NCBI GenBank assembly: GCA_040830545.1 | Contig: JBFOMB010000002.1 | Span: 22,996 to 86,995, forward strand | Source: HXMU1420-2 sp040830545 | GTDB lineage: Bacteria > Pseudomonadota > Alphaproteobacteria > Rhodobacterales > Rhodobacteraceae | DNA: 64,000 nucleotides | Direction of reading: 5' to 3' | Shown here: piece after piece, positions 1-9,368 of the stretch | How positions within the stretch are numbered: the stretch's first letter is position 1 | Layout: the number at the start of each line of letters is the position of its first letter | Position numbers and translations under genes: made by a program | Notes under the pieces: generated by a model | The model's database searches: none | Told to the model about the DNA's origin: nothing | Seen by the model: the letters and a program-made list of their open reading frames with translations, nothing else

Positions 1-66
1 GAAGTGACCAAGTTCCGCCGGAACAAAAGCCGAATTATCGGCATCACCAAATCCACCGGTCCCTAG
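1..66 (+). CDS. 3' end of an unidentified gene (partial)
   Basis: The window opens inside a reading frame of 21 codons, rich in Lys and Arg and ending in the residues KSTGP, closed by TAG at 64-66. The start lies outside the window and too little is left to name the product. Its stop codon overlaps the stop codon of the AsnC regulator on the other strand within the palindrome CTAG at 63-66, so the two genes converge with no spacer. That it is a real gene end is an inference from this tight packing. Confidence 0.5.
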   Translation, partial: EVTKFRRNKSRIIGITKSTGP

Positions 67-503
67 ATCCGCCGCTCAATCTTCGTCGTCAGGTGAATCA
101 GGCTCTCGGACGACCGGACGCCCTGGATTTCCCCGATCTTGTCCAGTGTGCGGTCCAGTTCTTCGGTGGATTCAGCGGCCAGTTGCACCAACAGGTCGAA
201 CCGGCCCGAAGTGGTATGCGCGACCTCGACCGCGGCCAGCGCGCGCAGGCGATCCAGCACTTGCGGCCCGCGCCGGGGTTCGATGGCGACAAGGGCCGTG
301 GCACGTAAGGTCGGGCGCAAGGCTGGCGAGGGTTTCAGGGTATAGCCCGCGATCGCACCGACACGTTCCAACCGCTCGATCCGGGCCTGGACGGTGGTAC
401 GCGCAAGGTCCAGCCGCCGCGACAGGTCAGCCACAGAGATGCGGGCGTTTTCGCTGAGCAGGGCCAGCAACGTGCGGTCGATTTCGTCAAAAGTAACGGT
501 CAT
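63..503 (-). CDS. Lrp/AsnC family transcriptional regulator
   Basis: A 146-residue protein, the usual size for the family. Residues 7-54 form the winged helix-turn-helix (a family-typical opening FDEIDRTLL, then a recognition helix around LARTTVQARIERL). Residues about 65-140 form the RAM/ligand-binding ab-sandwich. I chose the ATG at 501-503 because the family fold begins there; the frame extends 55 codons further upstream without similarity. It is divergent from the decarboxylase gene with a 99-base gap. In this family such an arrangement usually means control of the neighbour in response to an amino acid, so regulation of the decarboxylase by ornithine or a related amino acid is likely but inferred. 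Confidence 0.9.
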   Translation of the reverse strand: MTVTFDEIDRTLLALLSENARISVADLSRRLDLARTTVQARIERLERVGAIAGYTLKPSPALRPTLRATALVAIEPRRGPQVLDRLRALAAVEVAHTTSGRFDLLVQLAAESTEELDRTLDKIGEIQGVRSSESLIHLTTKIERRI

Positions 504-602
504 GTCGTCAGTTTTATGGTTTTTCCCGTCAATATCGCAAGAGTGACACGCGCAATCGACAAGGAAGCGGGGAACAATCAAGAAAAAACCTGGAGGCACG
601 TG

Positions 603-1757
603 ATGCAGACACAGACCGGAATCTGGCCCTCTCCCCTCAGTCACCTCAGCCGCGTCAGGCCGGATCATCCTGTGTTGTACCTATGTCCGTCCAAGTTGCA
701 GGCCACGGCGCGGCGGTTTCAGGCGGGGTTTCCCGGGCTTGTGACCTATGCGGTCAAGGCGAACCCGGACCGCGCAGTGTTGGAGAACCTGACCGCCGCC
801 GGGATCAATGCGTTTGATGTGGCCTCCCCCACGGAGATGCGCGCGGTGCGGGAGGTGAACCCGGACGCCACGCTGCACTACAACAACCCGGTGCGGTCGC
901 GGGATGAGATCGCCGCAGGTATCGCGGCGGGCGTGGTGAGTTGGTCGGTGGACGAGGCGGGGGAATTGGCGAAGCTGACCGCCCTGCACCCAAGGACCGA
1001 GATTGCGGTACGGTTCAAATTGCCCGTCAGCGGCGCGGCTTATGATTTCGGCGAAAAGTTCGGCGCGACGCCCGAGGAGGCCGCAAAACTGCTGCGGCAG
1101 ATCACTGACGCGGGTTACACTCCGGCGTTGTGCTTCCATCCAGGCACCCAGTGCATGGAGGCCGAGGCATGGGCAAAATACATCCACGCGGCGGCATCTA
1201 TTGCTGAACAGGCGGGCGTTCGGATTGCGCGGTTGAACGTCGGGGGCGGGTTTCCGGTGGCTCGGGACGACGGAACATTGCCACCGGAACCCGTTTTTTC
1301 CGCCATTGAACGGGCCAAACAAACGGCATTTGGCCCCACCGCGCCAGCACTGGTTTGCGAGCCGGGGCGGGCCATGGTGGGTGAGGCCGCGACATTGGCC
1401 ACTCGGGTCAAATCCCTGCGGGGTGACGGGACAGTTTTCCTGAACGAGGGAATTTATGGCGGCTTGGCTGACATAAAGGACTCCGGACCGACAACGCGGC
1501 TGCGTATCTATGCGCCGGACGGCACACCCCGCACCGGCGACCTGCGTCCCGTGCGCATATTCGGCCCGACCTGTGACAGTCTGGACGTGCTGCCCGACGG
1601 GTTGCAGCTGTCGGACGACATAGAAGAGGGCGATTTCGTGCTGTTTGACGGGCACGGCGCTTATAGCGCCTGCATGACCAGTGCGTTCAACGGGTACGGG
1701 CTGCACGATGTTGTCACCGTGCTGTCGCTCTCTGGACAATCCGGGTTGGAAGGTTAG
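603..1757 (+). CDS. Ornithine/diaminopimelate-type PLP decarboxylase (fold type III)
   Basis: A 384-residue cytosolic PLP enzyme. It has the YAVKAN motif (49-54) with the PLP Schiff-base lysine K52, the HPGTQC segment, the GGGFP phosphate-binding loop, EPGRAMV, a CDSLD segment carrying the active-site cysteine that the partner subunit donates, and YSACMTSAFNGYG near the C-terminus. This combination and the short length match bacterial ornithine decarboxylases better than LysA, so the product is probably putrescine from ornithine. Lysine or a carboxylated polyamine as substrate cannot be excluded. The start at 603 has GGAGG about 8 bases upstream; an in-frame ATG at 516 lacks this. It is divergent from the AsnC regulator. 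Confidence 0.85.
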   Translation: MQTQTGIWPSPLSHLSRVRPDHPVLYLCPSKLQATARRFQAGFPGLVTYAVKANPDRAVLENLTAAGINAFDVASPTEMRAVREVNPDATLHYNNPVRSRDEIAAGIAAGVVSWSVDEAGELAKLTALHPRTEIAVRFKLPVSGAAYDFGEKFGATPEEAAKLLRQITDAGYTPALCFHPGTQCMEAEAWAKYIHAAASIAEQAGVRIARLNVGGGFPVARDDGTLPPEPVFSAIERAKQTAFGPTAPALVCEPGRAMVGEAATLATRVKSLRGDGTVFLNEGIYGGLADIKDSGPTTRLRIYAPDGTPRTGDLRPVRIFGPTCDSLDVLPDGLQLSDDIEEGDFVLFDGHGAYSACMTSAFNGYGLHDVVTVLSLSGQSGLEG

Positions 1758-1884
1758 TGTCCTCCTGACGCAGTTCACATGCCAATGATCCCGAAGGACC
1801 GCCTGAAATCCCGGATTTCAGGCTGGAACCTTGCGGGCCTGTTTGTGCGTGAAGCTGCACCAGCAACGTCCGGAGGGTGCGATC

Positions 1885-4182
1885 ATGGAAAAATTCGGGA
1901 AAAGCCAGGCAGTCACACGGTTCGAAGATGTTCGGATGCTGACCGGTCAAGGGCGGTATGTGGATGATACAACGCCTGAGGGCGCGCTGTTTGCCTATGT
2001 GTTCCGCAGTTCGTTTGCGCATGGTGTCATCACTACGCTGGACGTGGACGATGCACGCGAGGCGGATGGCGTGCGGCTGGTCCTGACCAGCGCGGATCTG
2101 GACGCGGCGGGTTTGAAAAACGCGCTGGACGGCACCACCGTAGACAACCGTGACGGGACCAAGGGCGCGGCCCCGATCCGGCCCATGCTGGCCAGGGGCA
2201 AAGTACGGTTTGTTGGGGAACCGGTGGCTGTGGTGATCGCAGACACGCTGGATCAGGCCAAAGATGCCGCCGAAATGATCATGTTGGACGTGGACGACTT
2301 GCCCGCCAAGCTGGATGTGGCTGCGGGGGGCGAGGTGCTGCATGAAGAAGCCCCGGACAATCGCGCCTTTGACTGGCACACGGGCGATGCGGAGGCGACG
2401 CAGGCCGCATTTGATGCCGCTGCCCGGACCGTGTCCGTAGACATCGTGGACAACCGCATCATCGTGAATTCGATGGAACCGCGTGGCTGTTATGCGGAAT
2501 GGGACGGCACGCGCCTGCACCTCAGCTACTCGGGCCAAGGCGTCTGGGGCATGAAGGCACAGATCGTCGACAAGCTGGGTCTGGACGCGGAAAACGTGCG
2601 GATCACGACGCAGGATGTCGGGGGCGGATTTGGCATGAAGGCGATGCCCTACCCCGAGTATTTTGTTGTGGCGCACGCGGCGCGCACCCTGGGCCAGCCC
2701 GTGCGCTGGATGTCCGAACGGACCGAGGCGATGTTGTCCGACCAGCATGGTCGCGATCTGGTCACGCTGGCGGAAATGGCCTTTGACGCGGACAACAAGA
2801 TGACTGCTTATCGCGTGCACAACCGCATGAACATGGGGGCCTATAACAGCCATTTCGGGCAGGCGATCCAGACCAACCTGTTCAGCCGCGTGGTGATGGG
2901 CGTTTACGATGTGCAGAACGTCTATATGCGCACCGAAGGGTTTTACACGAACACGACGCAGGTCGATGCCTATCGCGGGGCCGGGCGGCCCGAGGCGATT
3001 TTCGTGCTGGAAAGCGCGATGGATTATGCGGCGCGGGAACTGGGCGTTGATCCGTGGGAGTTGCGGCGCAAGAGCTTCATCGCGCCTGCGAAATTCCCCT
3101 ACAAGACGGCGACGGGCGAAACCTATGACGTGGGTGAGTTTGACCGCGTGCTGACCCGGGCGGGTGAGTTGGCGGACATTGATGGCTATGGCGCGCGCAA
3201 GGCGGCGGATGCAGCGCGCGGGCTGCTGCGAGGTCAGGGCCTGTGTTATTATATCGAGTCCATTCTGGGTGATCCATCCGAAGGGGCAAAGGTGGAATTC
3301 CACGAGGACGGCACAGCGTCGATCTATGTGGGTACGCAGTCCAACGGCCAGGGACATGAAACCGTCTATGCACAGTTCCTGTCGGATCAGACCGGGATTC
3401 CGGTGGATCAGATCAAGGTTGTGCAGGGTGACAGTGACCTGATCGCGCAGGGCGGTGGCACGGGCGGATCGCGGTCGGTGACCAACCAGACCAACGCAAC
3501 ACTGGCCACGGTCGACAAGATGATTGAGGCATTTGTCCCCTATCTGGCGGAAAAGATGGGGGTCGAGCAAAGCGAGATCAGCTTTGACGATGAAACCTTC
3601 CGCGCGCCGGGGTCGAACCTGACGCCCAGTTTCCTTGAGGCTGCCGCGATGGCGCGCGCGGATGGTCGGACCGACCTGCTGGTGCACGAGGCCCGCGCCA
3701 CACTGCCGGGTCGCAGCTATCCCAATGGTGCCCATGTTGCCGAGGTCGTGATCGACCCTGATACCGGTTTGGTAACACTTGAGCGCTACACTGTGGTTGA
3801 CGATTTCGGGAACCTTATCAATCCGTTGCTGGCAGAAGGCCAGGTTCATGGCGGGGTTGTGCAGGGTGTCGGACAGGCCTTGACGGAACATGTGGGCTAT
3901 GACGAGGATGGCCAATTGCTCACGGCAACGTTCATGGATTACGCCTTGCCGCGTGCGTCGGACGTGCCCAATATCGGATTCACGTCCGAGCCTGTGCCAT
4001 CAACTGCGAACCCGATGGGCATGAAAGGCTGCGGAGAGGCCGGAACCGTGGGTGCCATGGCGGCGATGCAGAATGCTGTTGTGGACGCCCTGTGGGAACG
4101 CGGTGTGCGTCAGGCGGATATGCCGTTCACACCGCAGAGAGTATGGGAATTGCTGAAGGATGCGTCTGAGACTGCTGCGTGA
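1885..4182 (+). CDS. Xanthine dehydrogenase family molybdopterin-binding large subunit (form II CoxL-like)
   Basis: A 765-residue subunit that would bind the Mo-pterin cytosine dinucleotide cofactor and carry the substrate site of a molybdenum hydroxylase. The N-terminal aldehyde-oxidase a/b-hammerhead domain covers about 15-125 and the Mo-binding domains the rest. The active-site loop AYRGAGR (362-368) is the form II signature; true CO dehydrogenases have AYxCSFR. The catalytic glutamate E718 is in GCGEAG. GGAGGG precedes the ATG at 1885. The medium (FAD) and small (2Fe-2S) subunits expected beside it are absent, as are MobA-like and CoxD/XdhC accessory genes. The substrate is unknown. The 3' end overlaps the DUF2235 gene by 23 bases, suggesting translational coupling. 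Confidence 0.9.
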   Translation: MEKFGKSQAVTRFEDVRMLTGQGRYVDDTTPEGALFAYVFRSSFAHGVITTLDVDDAREADGVRLVLTSADLDAAGLKNALDGTTVDNRDGTKGAAPIRPMLARGKVRFVGEPVAVVIADTLDQAKDAAEMIMLDVDDLPAKLDVAAGGEVLHEEAPDNRAFDWHTGDAEATQAAFDAAARTVSVDIVDNRIIVNSMEPRGCYAEWDGTRLHLSYSGQGVWGMKAQIVDKLGLDAENVRITTQDVGGGFGMKAMPYPEYFVVAHAARTLGQPVRWMSERTEAMLSDQHGRDLVTLAEMAFDADNKMTAYRVHNRMNMGAYNSHFGQAIQTNLFSRVVMGVYDVQNVYMRTEGFYTNTTQVDAYRGAGRPEAIFVLESAMDYAARELGVDPWELRRKSFIAPAKFPYKTATGETYDVGEFDRVLTRAGELADIDGYGARKAADAARGLLRGQGLCYYIESILGDPSEGAKVEFHEDGTASIYVGTQSNGQGHETVYAQFLSDQTGIPVDQIKVVQGDSDLIAQGGGTGGSRSVTNQTNATLATVDKMIEAFVPYLAEKMGVEQSEISFDDETFRAPGSNLTPSFLEAAAMARADGRTDLLVHEARATLPGRSYPNGAHVAEVVIDPDTGLVTLERYTVVDDFGNLINPLLAEGQVHGGVVQGVGQALTEHVGYDEDGQLLTATFMDYALPRASDVPNIGFTSEPVPSTANPMGMKGCGEAGTVGAMAAMQNAVVDALWERGVRQADMPFTPQRVWELLKDASETAA

Positions 4183-5254
4183 CAAGGTACTGGGATGGAT
4201 CGGGGCAGCGCCCCGGTCTGCGCATTCCCTGGAGGCCAAGCCGCGCGGCGCACAGACCCATGTGATCGTTCTGGACGGCACGATGTCCTCGTTGGAGCGG
4301 GGGCGCGAAACCCATGCCGGGGCGCTCTATCGCCTGTGTCACGAGATGCGCCCGCGCGTGTCCGTGTTTTACGAGGCGGGCATTCAATGGCAAAGCTGGG
4401 AAAAGACGCCCGATGTCGTGATGGGGCGCGGGATCAACCGGCAAATCCGTCGGGCCTATGGCTATCTGGCGTCGCGTTATCGGCCTGGCGACCGGATATT
4501 CCTGATCGGTTATTCGCGCGGGGCCTATGCGGTGCGTTCGCTAGCCGGGGTGATTGACCTGGTGGGGCTCTTGAAGGTCGAACACGCCAACACCCGCAAC
4601 ATTCGCACGGTTTATCGCCACTATCAGCTGACCCCGCACAGTACGGCGGCGGCGGTGTTCAAGGACCGGTACTGTCACAGTCACACCCCAATCGAGATGG
4701 TGGGCGTGTGGGACACGGTAAAGGCGCTGGGGTTCCGGTTGCCGATCGTCTGGCGGTTCGTGAAGGAACGGCACGCGTTCCACAATCACTGCCTGGGGCG
4801 CAGTATCCGCAACGGCTATCACGCACTGGCAATGAACGAATCCCGCCGGATCTATGAACCGGTGATGTGGGAGGATGAACCGGGATTTCCGGGTCACGTG
4901 GAACAGGTTTGGTTCAAGGGCTCGCACGGGGATGTGGGCGGTCAGCTGGGAACGTTCGAGGCCGCGCGCCCGTTGTCAAACCTTTCGCTGGTCTGGATGT
5001 TGGAAAAGGCGGAGGGGCTGGGGCTGCCGCTTCCTGATAACTGGCGCGCACGGATATTTACTGATCCCGCTGCACCATCGACCGGCACGTGGCGGGGGTG
5101 GGCCAAGATTTTCTTCATGCGTCGAAAGCGTCGGATAGGACGCTATTCCTCGGAACGGTTGCATCCGACCGCTGTGGACACGGCCCCGCCGGAGAGCCGG
5201 TACATGGCGACCGAAGACTGGCAAAGCGGGTTCAAGGTGTCACGTAAGGTCTGA
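4160..5254 (+). CDS. DUF2235 domain protein (alpha/beta-hydrolase)
   Basis: A 364-residue protein of the DUF2235 family. Catalytic-type features are an early strand ending in an Asp-Gly-T segment (VIVLDGT, about 35-41), the nucleophile elbow GYSRGAYAVR around 116-125, and late Asp and His residues (KGSHGDVGG). The same fold occurs in Tle1-type phospholipase effectors of type VI secretion, but there is no signal peptide, VgrG or PAAR partner here, so a household esterase or lipase role is equally possible. It overlaps the 3' end of the molybdenum hydroxylase gene by 23 bases and is probably co-transcribed with it. Confidence 0.85.
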   Translation: MRLRLLRDKVLGWIGAAPRSAHSLEAKPRGAQTHVIVLDGTMSSLERGRETHAGALYRLCHEMRPRVSVFYEAGIQWQSWEKTPDVVMGRGINRQIRRAYGYLASRYRPGDRIFLIGYSRGAYAVRSLAGVIDLVGLLKVEHANTRNIRTVYRHYQLTPHSTAAAVFKDRYCHSHTPIEMVGVWDTVKALGFRLPIVWRFVKERHAFHNHCLGRSIRNGYHALAMNESRRIYEPVMWEDEPGFPGHVEQVWFKGSHGDVGGQLGTFEAARPLSNLSLVWMLEKAEGLGLPLPDNWRARIFTDPAAPSTGTWRGWAKIFFMRRKRRIGRYSSERLHPTAVDTAPPESRYMATEDWQSGFKVSRKV

Positions 5255-5273
5255 CGGGTAATTGCGACCTTGT

Positions 5274-5295
5274 TTGCGGGTCAAGGGGCCCGCAA
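5274..5295. terminator. Hairpin between convergent DUF2235 and rnc genes
   Basis: A perfect 7-base-pair stem, TTGCGGG with CCCGCAA, around an 8-base loop. It lies 20 bases after the DUF2235 stop and about 50 bases after the rnc stop on the other strand. It lacks a good T-run on either side, so a bidirectional terminator is only a probable role. Confidence 0.4.
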
Positions 5296-5345
5296 GTCCC
5301 GATGCACGGTTCGTTGTTTGAAACGTCCTTCGACCCTGAAGAGCG

Positions 5346-6029
5346 CTAGCCCTTGTCAACGGCCATCAACAATTCCTTGGCCGCGGCTTGCTCGGCCTGG
5401 CGCTTCGAATTGGCCTCGGCTTCCGAGCTTTGACCGTTGTTCAGCACTGCGCGGATCAGGAATACCGGCGCATGATCGGGGCCAGTGCGCGACACGACCT
5501 CGTATCGCGGGGGTGGCATTTTACGGGCCTGCGCCCATTCCTGCAGCGCGGTCTTGGCATCGCGTGCCTCTGCCTCAACCTCGGTCAGGCGCGCGCCCCA
5601 CAAACGGCGCACCAGCTTGGCCGCAGCCTGCATGCCAGCATCCAGATAGACCGCGGCAATCACCGCCTCCATCGCGTCGCCCAAAATGGCGTTCTTGCGC
5701 CGCCCGCCGGTCGACATCTCGCCCCGGCCCAACCGCAACACGGCACCCAGATCTATTGATCGTGCCACATCCGCGCAGGTTTCCTTGCGCACCAGCGCGT
5801 TGTAGCGGGGCGCAAGGGTGCCCTCGTCTGCCTCACGGTCCTGATCCAAGAGGGATTCCGCGATGACAAGGTTCAGCACCCGGTCCCCCAGAAACTCCAG
5901 CCGTTGATTTGAGGGCCGTGTGGCGCTGGCAATGGATGTATGGGTCAACGCGCGGCGCAGGAGATCAGGATCGGAAAACTGATGCCCGATCCGGTTCTGA
6001 AACTCTCTCAACTCGCGCGACTGGCTCAT
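5346..6029 (-). CDS. rnc: Ribonuclease III
   Basis: A 227-residue dsRNA-specific endonuclease that processes rRNA precursors and structured mRNAs. The family signature [12 protein letters not shown] is at 41-52 with catalytic E45 and D49. The second acidic pair is D118 and E121 in [10 protein letters not shown] dsRNA-binding domain occupies about 155-224. The ATG overlaps the lepB stop by 4 bases, giving the classic lepB-rnc pair. In many alphaproteobacteria era and recO follow rnc; here the DUF2235 gene faces it instead. Confidence 0.97.
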   Translation of the reverse strand: MSQSRELREFQNRIGHQFSDPDLLRRALTHTSIASATRPSNQRLEFLGDRVLNLVIAESLLDQDREADEGTLAPRYNALVRKETCADVARSIDLGAVLRLGRGEMSTGGRRKNAILGDAMEAVIAAVYLDAGMQAAAKLVRRLWGARLTEVEAEARDAKTALQEWAQARKMPPPRYEVVSRTGPDHAPVFLIRAVLNNGQSSEAEANSKRQAEQAAAKELLMAVDKG

Positions 6030-6850
6030 TCGATCTTCTTGAAGAAACGCCCGCCGCGCCAGGTCCAGAAGAACAGCATCGACCGCCCCTGAGACGAGAA
6101 CATGATGCGGTCCGCACGGCCCACAAGGTTTTCGAACGGTACAAACCCAACGCCACCCGCCGTTGCCGGAATACGGCTGTCGGTTGAGTTGTCGCGGTTG
6201 TCACCCATGAAGAAGTAGTGACCAGCCGGAACCACGTAGACACCCGTATTGTCGGTCCGCTGCGGGCCAATGTTCAGGATCTTGTGTGACGTGCCGCCGG
6301 GTAGTGTTTCGATCTGGCGCGACTTGGTACATATTGCCCCCTGCCCCACCGGTGCGTTTTCACAGCGCGGACGTACACGGGTCGGGCCCTGCGGTTCCAT
6401 CACTTCTTCGTTCACACCATCGTCCTGCAGCGTCACGGCGGTGTCGTTGATATGTACTACGCCGTCGGTGACCTGTACCCGATCGCCCGGCAAACCGATC
6501 AGCCGCTTGATAAAATCACGTCCCGTAACAGGATGGCGGAAAACCACCACATCCCCGCGCTCAGGCTCACCGGCCCAGATGCGCGTGTTTTCGTTCTTCA
6601 TGAACCCACACAGATCCTCGGCATCCACACCAATGATCCCAAGGTTAGGACAGGAGGCATAGGAATAGCCGTAGGCCATCTTGTTCACGAACAGGAAATC
6701 ACCGATCAGAAGTGTTTCCTTCATCGACCCGGAAGGGATCCAGAAAGGCTGCAGGATCAGCGTGCGAAAGACACCTGCGATCAGCAGGGCGTAGACCACG
6801 GTTTTGATCGTTTCCACGATGGCGTTGCCCGCCCCGTCCTTGGTGGCCAT
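6026..6850 (-). CDS. lepB: Signal peptidase I
   Basis: A 274-residue inner-membrane serine protease that removes signal peptides from Sec- and Tat-exported proteins. One N-terminal membrane helix (about 13-35) precedes the catalytic serine S42 in PSGSM. The general-base lysine is K115 in [11 protein letters not shown]. The conserved [11 protein letters not shown] box is near the C-terminus. It is co-transcribed with rnc through a 4-base overlap and follows acpS by 60 bases. Confidence 0.97.
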   Translation of the reverse strand: MATKDGAGNAIVETIKTVVYALLIAGVFRTLILQPFWIPSGSMKETLLIGDFLFVNKMAYGYSYASCPNLGIIGVDAEDLCGFMKNENTRIWAGEPERGDVVVFRHPVTGRDFIKRLIGLPGDRVQVTDGVVHINDTAVTLQDDGVNEEVMEPQGPTRVRPRCENAPVGQGAICTKSRQIETLPGGTSHKILNIGPQRTDNTGVYVVPAGHYFFMGDNRDNSTDSRIPATAGGVGFVPFENLVGRADRIMFSSQGRSMLFFWTWRGGRFFKKIE

Positions 6851-6910
6851 CCTGCGCTCCTGTTCGATGCTGTGCCTGCCGGGGCTACATGAGGGTGAGG
6901 CTGCGGCCTG

Positions 6911-7339
6911 TCAACCCGCTGCGTCCGCCGCGTCGCTGTCACCCAGCGGCAGTGCCTCTATCACGACAAAGGCCTGCGCCCATGGGTGATCGTCGGTCAG
7001 GGTCACGTGGATCACGGCGCGATGTCCGGGCGGTGTCAGTTCCTCGAGGCGGGATTTGGCCCAGCCGGTGACCTCCATCACAGGCTGACCTGTGCGCAGG
7101 TTCGATACTGCCATGTCCTTCCACGCAATTCCCATGCGCAGGCCGGTGCCCAGCGCCTTGGAACACGCCTCTTTCGCGGCCCAGCGCTTGGCATAGGTGC
7201 CGGGGGTGTCGTGCCGGCGCTCAGCCTTGCGCTGTTCAGTGTCGGTGAAGACACGGTTGCGGAACCGGTCGCCAAACCGTTCCAGCGTACGTTCGATACG
7301 TTCGATGTTGCACAGGTCGGTGCCGATGCCGATGATCAT
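6911..7339 (-). CDS. acpS: Holo-[acyl-carrier-protein] synthase
   Basis: A 142-residue enzyme that transfers 4'-phosphopantetheine from CoA to acyl carrier protein. Family motifs are GIGTDL near the N-terminus (with the metal-binding Asp) and [15 protein letters not shown] in the middle (with the metal-binding Glu). The length is normal. It lies between the LysE-type exporter and lepB on the same strand, in a block that in related genomes reads pdxJ-acpS-lepB-rnc. Confidence 0.95.
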   Translation of the reverse strand: MIIGIGTDLCNIERIERTLERFGDRFRNRVFTDTEQRKAERRHDTPGTYAKRWAAKEACSKALGTGLRMGIAWKDMAVSNLRTGQPVMEVTGWAKSRLEELTPPGHRAVIHVTLTDDHPWAQAFVVIEALPLGDSDAADAAG

Positions 7340-7388
7340 GAACAGCCTCTTTGATCCGTTAGGCTAGTGCCGGGCATTTGTCGGGCTG

Positions 7389-8012
7389 TCACTTAGCAAA
7401 TGCTGATCGGATCAGGCCCAGACCCGCAACGGCAAACAGCCCGGCGACTGCTCCGTCAACCCAACGACGGATGCGCTGATAGCCCTGCATCATACCGGGC
7501 GTGGAAAACAAGAGTGAATAAAGCAGGTTGTTGAGAAACCCCATGGCCACGCAAATCGCTGTCGCCGCAACCAGCGCCTGCCAGCCGTCATTTGGGCCCA
7601 ACCCGACAGACAGAGCCGCCATCCACGCGATCACGGATTTCGGGTTCGACATGTTGAGGATCAGGCCGCGCAGGAACCACCGGGACGACGCTGTACCGAC
7701 CTGTGCAGCGCTGTTAGCCGAGGCGCGCATGGCGGACCCGGCAGATTTCCATGCCAACCACAGCAGATAAACGCCACCAAAGATCTTTAGCGCCATCAAC
7801 AGGTACAGGGACCCTTGCAGCACCACACCCACACCGCTGGCCGCGATCAGCCCCCAGAATACGAGCCCAAAGGACAGCCCAATCCCATAGGTCAGACTGA
7901 CCCGCCGTCCGTGACTCATCGCGATAGCCGCGTTCGAAATGTTGGCAGGACCTGGCGACACGGCCACCACGAAGAACGCCAAACCGGCTGACAGCAATCC
8001 AGCTAAGTCCAT
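7389..8012 (-). CDS. LysE family amino acid exporter
   Basis: A 207-residue inner-membrane protein with about six hydrophobic segments and the family motif SPGPANISNAAIAMSHG in the first loop. LysE/RhtB members export basic amino acids, homoserine lactone or threonine; the substrate cannot be read from the sequence. I chose the ATG at 8010-8012, preceded by GAAGGTGA; a TTG at 8042 would add ten non-hydrophobic residues. It interrupts the usual pdxJ-acpS neighbourhood together with kptA. Confidence 0.88.
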   Translation of the reverse strand: MDLAGLLSAGLAFFVVAVSPGPANISNAAIAMSHGRRVSLTYGIGLSFGLVFWGLIAASGVGVVLQGSLYLLMALKIFGGVYLLWLAWKSAGSAMRASANSAAQVGTASSRWFLRGLILNMSNPKSVIAWMAALSVGLGPNDGWQALVAATAICVAMGFLNNLLYSLLFSTPGMMQGYQRIRRWVDGAVAGLFAVAGLGLIRSAFAK

Positions 8013-8074
8013 CGGTATCACCTTCGCTTCAACTCGCTCCAAGGTGCCGCAGATGTGAACAGGGGTTCAAGGCC

Positions 8075-8626
8075 CTATCCTACAGGCAGGGAAAGGTATG
8101 TTGGCGCAAGTGGCCCAGTCAGCCACACACCATTGTCGGCCTGATAAAAGACCTGCCCATCCTCACAAGCCCGCGCAGCCGCGACGTGAAATACCACCGG
8201 CTTCCCGTGCCGCTGACCAACGGTTCGTGCCGTGGGGACGTCGCGCGACAGGTGCACATGGCGTCGCGACCCGGGGCGCAAACCTTCGGCCTGAATAACC
8301 GGAACGGTGTCGCGGGCGGTACCATGATACAGGGTGTCTGGTGGCGTAGCAGGCGTCAGACCCAGATCAACTTCAACCGAATGCCCCTGCGCCGCTCGAA
8401 TGCGGATGCGATCGTCGCTGAAGGTGAACCGCTTCTTTTCATTCTCGGCCACAACCCTGTCCAGTTGCTGGCGGTCAAACCCGCGACCGCGCAGCGCGGC
8501 CCCGTCCAGCAGCGCCCACACCTCTACCCATCCGCCAGCATCCAACTCAACACCCGCTGCGGACGGGTCATGCCGCAGAACATAGCTCAGAAACTTGCTC
8601 AGCCGTTTGTCATCACGTTCGGTCAC
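8075..8626 (-). CDS. kptA: RNA 2'-phosphotransferase (Tpt1/KptA family)
   Basis: A 183-residue protein of the NAD-dependent family that removes an internal RNA 2'-phosphate, forming ADP-ribose 1'',2''-cyclic phosphate. Recognisable motifs are LSYVLRHDP at the start of the N-terminal winged-helix lobe, and LYHGTA, HVHLSRD and VFHVAAA in the C-terminal NAD-binding lobe, which resembles ADP-ribosyltransferases. The length is typical. In fungi and plants it completes tRNA splicing; in bacteria the natural substrate is unsettled. Its ATG overlaps the end of pdxJ by 14 bases, so it is translated from the pdxJ transcript. Its position in this housekeeping operon is unusual. Confidence 0.93.
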   Translation of the reverse strand: MTERDDKRLSKFLSYVLRHDPSAAGVELDAGGWVEVWALLDGAALRGRGFDRQQLDRVVAENEKKRFTFSDDRIRIRAAQGHSVEVDLGLTPATPPDTLYHGTARDTVPVIQAEGLRPGSRRHVHLSRDVPTARTVGQRHGKPVVFHVAAARACEDGQVFYQADNGVWLTGPLAPTYLSLPVG

Positions 8627-9368
8627 GCGCTTCGTCCATCAGTCGGCGCATTTCAACGACAGCCGGTTCCAGTCCGCGAAAGATCGCTTCGCCGATGAGG
8701 AAGTGACCGATGTTCAGCTCGCGCACTTCAGGGAATGCTGCCACGGCCTGTACGGTTTCATAGTTCAGCCCGTGGCCTGCATGCACCTCTAACCCCAGTG
8801 AATGCGCATATGTTGACATCTCGCGCAGCGCTTCCAGTTCGCGGTCCCGGTCTTCATAGCGCCCTTCGGCATGAGCGTCACAATAGGCCCCGGTGTGCAA
8901 TTCTATGACCTGCGCACCAATGCGATGCGCGGCCTCGATCTGGCGCTGATCGGCAGCGATGAAGATCGACACACGGCTGCCCATCTCGCGCAGTGGGGCG
9001 ATGAAGTGTGCCAGACGGTTTTCTTCACGCGCGACTTCCAGCCCACCTTCGGTCGTCTTTTCCTCCCGCTTTTCGGGCACAATGCAGACGGCGTGCGGAC
9101 GATGACGCAGAGCGATCTGCTGCATCTCTTCAGTCGCGGCCATTTCAAAGTTCAGCGGAACCTCCAGCACCTCGACCAGCCCAGCAATGTCCGCGTCCGA
9201 GATATGGCGGCGGTCCTCGCGCAGATGCGCGGTGATCCCATCCGCACCGGCCTTTTCCGCGATCTTCGCCGCGCGCAATGGATCGGGATAATCGCCGCCA
9301 CGTGCATTCCGCACCGTAGCCACGTGGTCAATGTTGATGCCCAGACGCAGCTTTTCGTCCTGTGCCAT
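8613..9368 (-). CDS. pdxJ: Pyridoxine 5'-phosphate synthase
   Basis: A 251-residue TIM-barrel enzyme that condenses 1-deoxyxylulose 5-phosphate with 3-amino-2-oxopropyl phosphate, the last ring-forming step of DXP-dependent vitamin B6 synthesis. Motifs are [16 protein letters not shown] at the N-terminus, the RRHI segment, IELHTGAYC and the C-terminal [12 protein letters not shown] phosphate-binding region. I prefer the ATG at 9366-9368 because AAAGGG lies 9 bases before it; one at 9375-9377 would add three residues. The start lies inside the end of the DUF2062 gene (41 bases). Confidence 0.96.
   Translation of the reverse strand: MAQDEKLRLGINIDHVATVRNARGGDYPDPLRAAKIAEKAGADGITAHLREDRRHISDADIAGLVEVLEVPLNFEMAATEEMQQIALRHRPHAVCIVPEKREEKTTEGGLEVAREENRLAHFIAPLREMGSRVSIFIAADQRQIEAAHRIGAQVIELHTGAYCDAHAEGRYEDRDRELEALREMSTYAHSLGLEVHAGHGLNYETVQAVAAFPEVRELNIGHFLIGEAIFRGLEPAVVEMRRLMDEARDRT

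Noticed and set aside
1714..3915. 733-codon open frame on the minus strand across the molybdenum hydroxylase gene
   Set aside because: It is antisense to a clear family member and has no recognisable motif; long antisense frames are common in GC-rich coding DNA.
4160..5254. DUF2235 protein as a type VI secretion lipase effector
   Set aside because: No VgrG, PAAR, immunity protein or T6SS gene is in the window; the fold alone does not show this role.
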